Source: a bacterium (GTDB lineage Bacteria > Bdellovibrionota > Bdellovibrionia > Bdellovibrionales > UBA1609). From it: 5,433 nt of DNA. The stretch lies in the NCBI GenBank assembly GCA_021784635.1, contig JAJYHS010000006.1, positions 1 to 5,433 on the forward strand, read 5' to 3'. Numbering within the stretch: position 1 is the first letter of the stretch; each line of letters begins with the position of its first letter. Below are positions 1 to 5,426 of the stretch, one piece after another. The notes under the pieces are model-generated. The model saw only the letters and a program-made list of their open reading frames with translations, was not told the DNA's origin and did no database searches. The position numbers were made by a program, and so were the translations under genes.

Positions 1-390
1 GTAACCGAGTTTATGAAATTCCAGATAAGCCCGCAGAATTTCGGGCGTGATCCACGTACCGCTTTGCCCAGGGCGCGGTACATGCGCACACTCCGCCATG
101 ACCTGCGAAAATGCCCGGTTAAAAGTTATTTCAAAATCGGTTTTGCGCAAAAACTTTTTAAGCGAGTGTGAAATATGCAGCTCTGAAAAATCAAGAACCC
201 CGCGATCGTCCGGGCAAAACCACAGACACGGCAGTTCGGGATGCGGCCACGGAAAAATCCCGAAACTGTAAGCCTCAAATAAAGTCTCAACCGTGAGGTC
301 ATCGCCCATGGCCACAATGCCGTCCATAGTTGGTCCTGCTGGATCGGGAAAGTGCCGCCGCTTCTTTGCAAAAAGTGGCTGCTCGGTCAT
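1..390 (-). CDS. aat: Leucyl/phenylalanyl-tRNA--protein transferase, N-terminal 130 residues (cut by window edge)
   Basis: The reverse strand reads open from an ATG at 388-390 to the window edge without a stop, giving 130 residues. Family landmarks appear in the right order: HFPDPA (13-18), DGIVAMGDDL (23-32, usually written GGDL), AYSFGIFPW (40-48), LWFCPDDR (56-63), LHISHSLKKFLR, then AFSQVMAECA and GTWITPEI (111-118), followed by HKLGY where the family goes on to A-H-S. Aat enzymes have roughly 230 residues, so about 100 residues lie to the left. The cytoplasmic enzyme transfers Leu or Phe from aminoacyl-tRNA to proteins that begin with Arg or Lys. This makes an N-degron recognised by ClpS for ClpAP degradation. 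The start overlaps the recQ stop as ATGA and has only a weak GAGA upstream, so translation probably depends on recQ. The identification is firm; the rest of the gene cannot be seen. Confidence 0.92.
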   Translation of the reverse strand, partial: MTEQPLFAKKRRHFPDPAGPTMDGIVAMGDDLTVETLFEAYSFGIFPWPHPELPCLWFCPDDRGVLDFSELHISHSLKKFLRKTDFEITFNRAFSQVMAECAHVPRPGQSGTWITPEILRAYLEFHKLGY

Positions 391-1835
391 AAGCGATCTC
401 GCGCCCGGCAGTTGTCACAAATTCCGCATCGTTCACCGTCCGGTTCGCCAAAATATTTGTAAATCGATTGCGGGCGGCACGATCGACCGTTCACCCAGCG
501 AACCAATTTAAGCAGTTTTTCTTGCTGATGCCGTTTGCGCGCGGCTCGCAAATCTTCATTCCACAGTTCGTCAGTGAGCTCGCCGGTGATTTTTGCCGCT
601 TCGAGTATCCCCCACGACTGTAAAAGATTGAGGGTCGTTTCAACTCGATAATCGCGTTTGTTAAAATAACTCATTTGCTCACGCAGAAAATCGGCTCCTT
701 CTTGCCGAAATCGCGCTTCGTTACCGGCGATAAGCGACATGATTTTGCGAATGTACTCGCCGTCAGGGTTTGCCCATTCAATAAATTCCATTTGAATGGT
801 CACGTCGTCTTGATCGTACAGTAAAACACACTGAGCCGGCTTGCCGTCGCGACCGGCGCGGCCTATTTCTTGAAAATAGGCTTCAATTGAACCCGGAACT
901 TCGGCGTGAATCACCGCTCGCACGTCGGGCTTGTCAACACCCAAACCGAACGCCGGTGTGGCCAAAATGACCGGCTCGCGACCGTTCAAAAAATCTTCTT
1001 GCGATTTCCGCTTTATCTTTTCGGGCAAGTCACCATGGTAAAGGACATGCACGATCTTGCGCCGCCTCAGCGTTTCAGAAATCTTATGTAACGTTGTGAT
1101 AAGCGAAAAATAGACAATGGCTGACCCCGCGTTTGGTAATATCTCGATTATTTTTTCGACTTTTTGGTCGAGCCCCGAAACATCATCAACCGAAATCGCA
1201 AGATTCGGTCGCGCAATGGGTAAAGAAAGAGTCGGCGCCGTTTCGATATGCAGAGTCCGCAAAATGTCAGCTCGCACTTCGGCAGTGGCCGTTGCCGTGA
1301 GCGCGAGTGTGGGCGGGTTCTGTAGCCGCTCGCGCAAAAGGCCAACCTTCGCATACTCGGGGCGAAAATCCTGGCCCCATTGCGAAATGCAGTGAGCCTC
1401 GTCGACGACCAAACGAACGATACCCGCCCCGTGGTTTTTAACCGCTTTCATCGCACGATCAATAGCCGCAAGAAATTCCGGTTTTTGAAACCGCTCGGGA
1501 GTCACATAAACTATCTTCAACTCACCTCGGGCCATTTTCTCTTGTCGCTTTTCGCGCTCAACCCGCGACAAGTCGGAGTTAATAAATGTGGCTTTCACCC
1601 CAAGCGCGCGCAACTTGTCGACCTGATCTTTCATGAGCGCTTTAAGCGGCGACATCACGAGGGTCGTCCCATCAAGACCTACCGCCGGCAATTGATAGGT
1701 AAGGCTTTTACCACTTCCCGTTGGCATAATGACCAAAGCCGATTGGCCCGCCATAAAGTGCTCGATCACTTCCCGCTGGAGTGGCCTAAATTCGTCGAGG
1801 TGAAAAGTTCGCCTAAGAATTTCATCAATTTGCAT
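387..1835 (-). CDS. recQ: RecQ-family ATP-dependent DNA helicase, short form
   Basis: A complete 482-residue superfamily 2 helicase that should unwind DNA 3'-5' in repair and fork processing. Visible motifs: motif 0 FRPLQ (16-20), Walker A PTGSGKS (38-44), motif Ia SPLKALMKDQV (62-72), TPERF (112-116), Walker B DEAH (145-148), aromatic-rich loop CISQWGQDFRPEY (149-161, with Gln155 where most RecQs have His), motif III LTATAT (179-184) and motif VI QEIGRAGRDG (322-331). Four cysteines at 453, 470, 473 and 476 have the C-x16-C-x2-C-x2-C spacing of the RecQ zinc site, with YFGE between. E. coli RecQ has about 609 residues. Here the zinc module sits at the very C-terminus, nothing like an HRDC follows, and a winged-helix-like stretch (about 375-410) precedes it. 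An in-frame TGA eleven codons upstream leaves M1 as the only good start. First gene of an operon with aat. RecQ membership is certain; orthology to E. coli RecQ rather than to a RecS-like short paralogue is not. Confidence 0.96.
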   Translation of the reverse strand: MQIDEILRRTFHLDEFRPLQREVIEHFMAGQSALVIMPTGSGKSLTYQLPAVGLDGTTLVMSPLKALMKDQVDKLRALGVKATFINSDLSRVEREKRQEKMARGELKIVYVTPERFQKPEFLAAIDRAMKAVKNHGAGIVRLVVDEAHCISQWGQDFRPEYAKVGLLRERLQNPPTLALTATATAEVRADILRTLHIETAPTLSLPIARPNLAISVDDVSGLDQKVEKIIEILPNAGSAIVYFSLITTLHKISETLRRRKIVHVLYHGDLPEKIKRKSQEDFLNGREPVILATPAFGLGVDKPDVRAVIHAEVPGSIEAYFQEIGRAGRDGKPAQCVLLYDQDDVTIQMEFIEWANPDGEYIRKIMSLIAGNEARFRQEGADFLREQMSYFNKRDYRVETTLNLLQSWGILEAAKITGELTDELWNEDLRAARKRHQQEKLLKLVRWVNGRSCRPQSIYKYFGEPDGERCGICDNCRARDRL

Positions 1836-1846
1836 TTGTCGCGCAA

Positions 1847-1875
1847 ATTGTATCGTTCGTCCTTTTCAGCCGCAA
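1847..1875 (-). promoter_or_regulatory. Predicted sigma70 promoter of recQ-aat, nearly leaderless
   Basis: On the minus strand TTGCGG (-35, 1870-1875) is followed by a 17-base spacer and TACAAT (-10, 1847-1852). Transcription would begin about seven bases further on, near 1839-1841, only four to six bases before the recQ ATG at 1835. The only purine-rich SD-like string, AAAAGGA, lies inside the spacer and would not be in this mRNA. Either the gene is read from a very short leader, or a promoter further upstream is used with a badly spaced SD. Confidence 0.5.
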
Positions 1876-1966
1876 CGATATCTCAACCAATTGATTTTTG
1901 GCATTTCGCGGCTTTTTAAACGGTAAGGCCCCTTTTACCCCCTAGCCCGAAACGACAGCGTAAGGG

Positions 1967-1996
1967 TAGACAAGGTGCGAAAAAACATGATATTTA
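1967..1996 (+). promoter_or_regulatory. Possible promoter of fusA
   Basis: TAGACA (1967-1972) matches TTGACA at five of six positions. An AT-rich block follows: GATATT with a spacer of 16, or TATTTA with a spacer of 18. It would give a leader of about 130 bases before fusA. The -10 is poor, and no better pair was found between 1920 and 2120, so this is only the best candidate. This gap between recQ and fusA (1836-2133) shows no convincing gene on either strand. Confidence 0.25.
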
Positions 1997-2121
1997 TCCT
2001 GGATTCGAATATTTGAGTTTTTCGTTTTCGCTCACGTTTCGTTGCTGTGTTGGCCAAACCAAGTAAGTAGCCGGTGCGTGAGAATTGCGAAGTATGCTCC
2101 AACAGAAAGGTTTGCGAAAGC

Positions 2122-2127
2122 AGAGGT
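2122..2127 (+). promoter_or_regulatory. Ribosome binding site that fixes the fusA start
   Basis: AGAGGT lies seven bases before ATG 2134. This favours the ATG, where the EF-G family homology begins ([14 protein letters not shown]), over the in-frame GTG at 2074, which would add 20 Cys-rich residues not typical of EF-G. Confidence 0.8.
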
Positions 2128-2133
2128 AAAAGT

Positions 2134-4242
2134 ATGGCTTCAAAATGGGTTTTAGAAAAAGTACGTAATATCGGGATTTCGGCGCACATCGACTCAGGCA
2201 AAACAACCCTGACCGAGCGTATACTTTTCTATACCGGCCGTATCCACGCGATTCACGAAGTTAAAGGTAAAGACGGCGTCGGCGCGACGATGGACTCAAT
2301 GGAACTCGAACGTGAGCGCGGTATTACAATTCAGTCTGCGGCGACAAACGTTCATTGGGGCGACACCGAGATCAACATTATTGATACCCCCGGGCACGTC
2401 GATTTTACAATCGAAGTGGAACGCGCTCTGCGCGTGCTCGATGGAGCTATCCTCGTTCTGTGCGGCGTTGCCGGCGTTCAATCGCAGTCTTTTACTGTTG
2501 ATCGCCAAATGCGCCGGTACAAAGTTCCGCGCCTTGCGTTTATCAATAAACTCGACCGTTCGGGAGCCAATCCTTATCGCGTTGCGACCGCCCTTCGTGA
2601 AAAACTGAACCACAATGCGGTCATGATGCAAATTCCGATTGGCGCTGAAGACAATTTTCAAGGCGTCGTCGATCTTGTCACCATGAAAGCCTACTATTTC
2701 GACGGCGATAGCGGCGAAAAAATCAGAGAAGAAGCCATCCCGCCGGAACTCCACGATGATGCAAAAAAACACCGGCAAGAATTGATTGCAAAAGCCGCCG
2801 ATTTCGACGAAACGGTCGGCGAAAAATTTCTAATGGAAGAAGAACCGACGGTTGACGAACTCAAAAAAGCCATCCGCAAAGGGTGTCTTTCGCTTCAACT
2901 TACCCCCGTATTTATGGGCTCGGCGTACAAAAACAAAGGCGTGCAATTATTGTTAAACGGTGTCACCGATTATTTACCGATGCCGACCGAAATTACGAAT
3001 GAAGCACTCGACCAAGACAATAAAGAAGCCAAAGTCGTTTTGCCTTGCGATCCCTTAAAACCGTTTGTTGGTTACGCTTTTAAACTGCAAGAAACTCCGT
3101 TTGGCCAATTAACCTACGTTCGAGTTTATCAGGGCACGGTTAAAAAAGGTGATTTCATCACCAACATGGCGACCACAAAAAAAATCAAAGTGCCGAGGCT
3201 CGTACGCATGCATGCCGACAAAATGGAAGAAACCGAAAGTTCGTCAGCCGGTGATATCGTCGCGATGTTCGGCATCGATTGCGAGTCGGGCACCACGTTC
3301 ACCGACGGCACGGTCAATTACACAATGACGTCGATGTTTGTTCCTAACGCCGTTATTTCTTTAGCCGTGTGGCCGAAAGAAAAATCGGGAGCCGATAATT
3401 TTACCAAAGCGCTCAATAAATTTCGCAAAGAAGACCCCACGTTTCGCGTGGCCCGCGACGAAGAGTCCGGTCAAACAATTATCTCAGGAATGGGCGAACT
3501 GCACCTTGACGTTTATATGGAGCGGATGAAACGTGAATTCAAATGCGAAGTTGTCGCCGGTGCTCCGCAAGTGGCTTATCGCGAAACCATCACCCAAGCT
3601 GCAGCGTTCGATTACACGCACAAGAAACAGACTGGGGGCGCGGGTCAATACGCAAAAACCGTCGGCACGATGGAGCCACTCCCACCTGATTCAGAAAAGA
3701 CGTACGAGTTTGTGGATGAAATTGTCGGTGGACGTATCCCGCGGGAATTTATCCCCGCCTGCGACAAAGGTTTTGCCGAACAAATGGCGAAGGGACCGCT
3801 CATTGGTTTTCCGATCGTTAACGTTCGCGTGCGGTTACAAGACGGCGCGTATCACGATGTCGACTCGAGCGAAATGGCGTTTCGCATATGCGCAATGGCC
3901 GCGTTTAGGCAAGGTTACGAAAAAGCCGGGCCCTGTGCGCTTGAACCGATCATGAAACTTGAAGTGACTTGCCCTGAAGAATTTCAAGGTACGGTTATGG
4001 GGCAAATCAACCAACGCCGTGGTATTATTCAGGGCACAAGCTCGATGGATGGCGGCCTTGTCGTGATCAATGCTGAGGTGCCGCTGGCTGAAATGTTCGG
4101 GTACTCGACGATTCTGCGCTCCGCTACGCAAGGTAAAGGCGAGTTTACTATGGAATTTTCACGATACGCTCAATGCCCGCGAAATATTCAAGATGTGCTT
4201 GCGAAAAAATATCAAGAAAAGAGAGCTGCTGAGAATAAGTAA
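2134..4242 (+). CDS. fusA: Translation elongation factor G, mitochondrial-like spdEFG1 subtype
   Basis: A complete 702-residue GTPase that drives tRNA-mRNA translocation on the ribosome. G-domain motifs: G1 AHIDSGKT (17-24), G2 RGITIQ with Thr65, G3 DTPGH (84-88, catalytic His88), G4 NKLD (138-141) and G5 GSA (262-264). Domains II-V follow, including [12 protein letters not shown] in domain [13 protein letters not shown] (496-505) in domain IV and the domain IV tip loop YHDVDSSE (573-580), where His574 matches E. coli His583. The segment [22 protein letters not shown] carries three extra residues compared with E. coli-type EF-G (EVHDGAATMD). This segment and [31 protein letters not shown] and MHADKMEE closely resemble human mitochondrial EF-G1 as I remember it. 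By knowledge of the family this is the spdEFG1 clade, whose bearers often also have spdEFG2 for ribosome recycling. It is monocistronic here, with a divergent gene before it and a convergent one after. Function is certain; the subclass is very likely. Confidence 0.98.
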   Translation: MASKWVLEKVRNIGISAHIDSGKTTLTERILFYTGRIHAIHEVKGKDGVGATMDSMELERERGITIQSAATNVHWGDTEINIIDTPGHVDFTIEVERALRVLDGAILVLCGVAGVQSQSFTVDRQMRRYKVPRLAFINKLDRSGANPYRVATALREKLNHNAVMMQIPIGAEDNFQGVVDLVTMKAYYFDGDSGEKIREEAIPPELHDDAKKHRQELIAKAADFDETVGEKFLMEEEPTVDELKKAIRKGCLSLQLTPVFMGSAYKNKGVQLLLNGVTDYLPMPTEITNEALDQDNKEAKVVLPCDPLKPFVGYAFKLQETPFGQLTYVRVYQGTVKKGDFITNMATTKKIKVPRLVRMHADKMEETESSSAGDIVAMFGIDCESGTTFTDGTVNYTMTSMFVPNAVISLAVWPKEKSGADNFTKALNKFRKEDPTFRVARDEESGQTIISGMGELHLDVYMERMKREFKCEVVAGAPQVAYRETITQAAAFDYTHKKQTGGAGQYAKTVGTMEPLPPDSEKTYEFVDEIVGGRIPREFIPACDKGFAEQMAKGPLIGFPIVNVRVRLQDGAYHDVDSSEMAFRICAMAAFRQGYEKAGPCALEPIMKLEVTCPEEFQGTVMGQINQRRGIIQGTSSMDGGLVVINAEVPLAEMFGYSTILRSATQGKGEFTMEFSRYAQCPRNIQDVLAKKYQEKRAAENK

Positions 4243-4257
4243 TTCTCGAGAATAAGT
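4231..4257 (+). repeat. Short direct and inverted repeat at the fusA 3' end
   Basis: GAGAATAAGT occurs twice (4231-4240 and 4248-4257), and the first copy includes the first base of the fusA stop codon. Between them lies ATTCTC, making GAGAAT-AAGTA-ATTCTC (4231-4247, hairpin) and the perfect 12-base palindrome ATTCTCGAGAAT (4242-4253). The two pairings are mutually exclusive. It looks like a small local duplication just upstream of the terminator-like hairpin. Confidence 0.6.
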
Positions 4258-4263
4258 GAAGTT

Positions 4264-4294
4264 GGCGGCGGGCTTACAATAAAACCCGCCCGCC
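4264..4294. terminator. G+C-rich hairpin between convergent fusA and the DUF4189 gene
   Basis: GGCGGCGGG (4264-4272) pairs with CCCGCC (4285-4290) and GCC (4292-4294), with a one-base bulge and a 12-base A/T-rich loop. Nine base pairs of almost pure G-C, placed between the stops of two convergent genes, suit a bidirectional terminator. No clear T-run follows on either strand, so intrinsic termination would be weak or factor-assisted. Confidence 0.5.
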
Positions 4295-4307
4295 GAACAA
4301 ATAACGT

Positions 4308-4691
4308 TTAGTTACAAGCTGTACGAAGAACTACGCACTGCGCACCGAAAGTTGAGGTGCAAGCATTGAGCGCTGCTTGATCCGCTGAGTAGGGATCAAC
4401 AAAGCCGCTACCTTCAAATCCATTACCTTGCGAACGGGCCCATTCTGAGGGGACACCCGGCACGGCTACCAAAGCGATGCACTGGTTGTTTTCCCAATTC
4501 ATTATTTGACAAGGCTCGTAAGGCGGCACGTTTTGACAGGCATCTAATGCCGTTTGCTCAGCCGTATAGAGATCCATGTACCCTTCTGACCGTACCACTT
4601 GACCGGTTTGCGGATTGTACGCAATGGCGCCATAGCCTGCGAATGCTGTTACAGGCAGCAAAAAGGCAGCTAACGCTAAAATGTGTTTCAT
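4308..4691 (-). CDS. Exported DUF4189-family protein with two Cys-rich half-repeats
   Basis: The protein has 127 residues and unknown function. It starts with a Sec signal peptide (MKH, then a hydrophobic run LALAAFLLPVTAFA) with a likely signal peptidase I cut after AFA18, giving a mature protein of 109 residues. The mature part opens with GYGAIAYNPQTG, typical of DUF4189 proteins. It then shows two copies of one pattern: GYMDLYTAEQTALDAC (37-52) with further cysteines at 61 and 71, and GFVDPYSADQAALNAC (96-111) with further cysteines at 119 and 126. Six cysteines would allow three disulfides in the periplasm or outside the cell. The frame is open for 23 codons upstream, but this start is chosen because GGGGGG (4696-4701) lies four bases before the ATG and the signal peptide then begins at residue 1. 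The gene has its own strong promoter and is not in an operon. DUF assignment is from pattern memory; no enzymatic residues are evident. Confidence 0.87.
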   Translation of the reverse strand: MKHILALAAFLLPVTAFAGYGAIAYNPQTGQVVRSEGYMDLYTAEQTALDACQNVPPYEPCQIMNWENNQCIALVAVPGVPSEWARSQGNGFEGSGFVDPYSADQAALNACTSTFGAQCVVLRTACN

Positions 4692-4710
4692 ATATCCCCC
4701 CACTTGTTGC

Positions 4711-4725
4711 GGCGCTAGATGCGCC
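4711..4725 (-). promoter_or_regulatory. Second leader hairpin just before the DUF4189 gene's SD
   Basis: GGCGC-ATCTA-GCGCC on the minus strand is a perfect five-pair stem with a five-base loop. It ends ten bases before the G6 Shine-Dalgarno run. It could influence ribosome access or mRNA stability. It is short, so chance remains possible. Confidence 0.35.
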
Positions 4726-4738
4726 ATTTTGTTGTAAA

Positions 4739-4790
4739 AGAACTTCCCCGGAATGTTCACGAGATCCGTGAATACTCCACCCTCAGTTCC
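4739..4790 (-). promoter_or_regulatory. Long imperfect hairpin in the leader of the DUF4189 gene
   Basis: The arms 4750-4761 and 4767-4778 pair over 12 positions around a five-base loop (GATCT on the minus strand), with one mismatch and one wobble. Its core TTCACG/CGTGAA is perfect. An outer stem, GAACT (4740-4744) with AGTTC (4785-4789), can close the structure. It begins at about the predicted transcription start, so it may act as a 5' stem-loop of the mRNA or as a DNA operator. Confidence 0.45.
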
Positions 4791-4792
4791 GA

Positions 4793-4820
4793 TCTATAAA
4801 GTAATGTATTTTTTTGTCAA
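4793..4820 (-). promoter_or_regulatory. Sigma70 promoter of the DUF4189 gene
   Basis: A perfect TTGACA (4815-4820), a 16-base spacer that begins with six A residues, and TATAGA (4793-4798) lie on the minus strand. The start of transcription would be near 4786, leaving a leader of about 95 bases before the ATG. This is the clearest promoter in the window and suggests strong basal expression. Confidence 0.7.
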
Positions 4821-4873
4821 TGCGACTGTATCGACTGCGAGACTTTGAAAAAAATATTCCGCCTCACGCACTG

Positions 4874-4898
4874 CAGCCGTTTCACTTCTACACGGCTG
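4874..4898. terminator. Seven-pair hairpin, possibly part of the terminator region of the gene at 4987-5352
   Basis: CAGCCGT (4874-4880) pairs perfectly with ACGGCTG (4892-4898) around an 11-base loop. On the minus strand a run of seven T lies about 17-25 bases further on (4850-4856), too far for a textbook terminator. It may act together with the larger hairpin at 4915-4946. Confidence 0.35.
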
Positions 4899-4914
4899 AC
4901 ACAGATTAGCCCAA

Positions 4915-4946
4915 ATACTGACGGCCAACTAAACGGTCGTCAGTAT
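4915..4946. terminator. Twelve-position hairpin downstream of the gene at 4987-5352
   Basis: ATACTGACGGCC (4915-4926) pairs with GGTCGTCAGTAT (4935-4946) around an eight-base loop. The outer nine pairs are perfect; the tenth position is a G-T wobble on the plus strand and a C-A mismatch on the minus strand. It lies 40 bases after the stop of the leftward gene and is followed on that strand only by TTT. It is probably a terminator or a 3'-end stabilising stem; an operator is also possible. Confidence 0.45.
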
Positions 4947-4986
4947 GGGAATCGATACATTTTGCTTAAATGTCAGGCAGGTAACA

Positions 4987-5352
4987 TCAATATGCAAAAG
5001 TGATATTTGCTGATTGACCATTGTCAGTAACTTTATAAACGCAGGTGTTGCCGACTTCATATTGACTCATTGGTGGTGGCATGACGAAAGAAATTTCGGT
5101 TGCCAATTGGCTTTTTGACATTCCCACAAAAGCACAATGTGCAGAAGCCTCAACTTGCTTAACACTTACGTTTTCGCTTGGCGGAATCAATATGTTCAGC
5201 TGACCGTTCTCAACAAAATCCATATAAACCGTCGTCGAACTCAATTGACTGGTCATATCGATCAAATGTCCTCTGGGAGTGACGGTTATGGCGAACGACG
5301 TTGCAGCGATTGCCATCATAAATACAAAACTCGAAACTATAAGGGTTTTCAT
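4987..5352 (-). CDS. Small exported protein of unknown function
   Basis: The protein has 121 residues. I recognise no family. MKT plus the hydrophobic stretch LIVSSFVFMMAIAATSFA is a Sec signal peptide, with a likely cut after SFA21 that leaves about 100 residues. The mature part is rich in Ser, Thr, Val and short alternating hydrophobic stretches, which suggests a small beta-sheet fold. It has two cysteines (73 and 104) that could form one disulfide, and a PPP turn at 92-94. There is no lipobox, no second membrane segment and no catalytic motif. The start is secure: AAGGAG (5363-5368) lies ten bases before the ATG, and the signal peptide begins there. It is separately promoted and about 295 bases from the next gene on the same strand, which also encodes an exported Cys-containing protein. 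Whether the two are related in function is unknown. Confidence 0.8.
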   Translation of the reverse strand: MKTLIVSSFVFMMAIAATSFAITVTPRGHLIDMTSQLSSTTVYMDFVENGQLNILIPPSENVSVKQVEASAHCAFVGMSKSQLATEISFVMPPPMSQYEVGNTCVYKVTDNGQSANITFAY

Positions 5353-5395
5353 GTTCGTTTTTCTCCTTAATGAAAGGTCGTAATCGATCAGAAAA

Positions 5396-5404
5396 TTTAT
5401 ATCA
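5396..5404 (-). promoter_or_regulatory. Extended -10 promoter of the gene at 4987-5352
   Basis: On the minus strand TGATATAAA combines an extended TG with TATAAA (5396-5401; five of six to consensus). No TTGACA-like -35 stands 16-18 bases upstream, where the sequence is A/T-rich. Transcription would start near 5389, about 37 bases before the ATG, and the mRNA would carry the strong AAGGAG site. Confidence 0.55.
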
Positions 5405-5409
5405 CATAA

Positions 5410-5426
5410 CTAAAAGTTAATTTTAG
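5410..5426. promoter_or_regulatory. Palindrome at the -35 position (candidate operator)
   Basis: CTAAAAGTTAATTTTAG is a perfect six-base inverted repeat with a five-base centre. It covers the place where a -35 element would sit for the extended -10 promoter at 5396-5404. Such a site could bind an activator or a repressor. A/T-rich palindromes of this size also occur by chance. Confidence 0.35.

Noticed and set aside
126..371. Leftward 81-codon frame near the left edge
   Set aside because: It is another frame of the aat coding sequence. The frame that starts at 390 carries the Aat motifs and runs off the edge.
1..1835. recQ as part of a phage-defence island
   Set aside because: The partner gene is the housekeeping aat, the protein is a standard RecQ core, and no nuclease, methylase or mobile element is present.
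1380..1919. Rightward open frame of 179 codons antisense to recQ
   Set aside because: It lies almost entirely opposite the helicase-coding motifs of recQ, has no family-like sequence and no clear SD. It is a shadow frame.
2074..2133. N-terminal extension of EF-G from a GTG at 2074 with a CxxC-like run
   Set aside because: ATG 2134 has a well-spaced AGAGGT and matches the EF-G family start; the extension has no SD and no equivalent in the family.
1935..2206. Two leftward frames in the recQ-fusA gap
   Set aside because: They run across the fusA start on the opposite strand and have no recognisable sequence, signal peptide or SD.
2296..2778. Leftward 160-codon frame inside fusA
   Set aside because: It is opposite the conserved GTPase domain of fusA, and its composition is that of an antisense shadow.
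4692..4760. Longer start of the DUF4189 gene (23 extra residues)
   Set aside because: It would bury the signal peptide, has no good SD, and covers the leader hairpins; ATG 4691 follows a G6 run directly.
5380..5410. CRP-like TGTGA half-site near the right-hand promoter
   Set aside because: Only one half matches; the second half (TCACA) at the right distance is missing, and TGTGA overlaps the extended -10.
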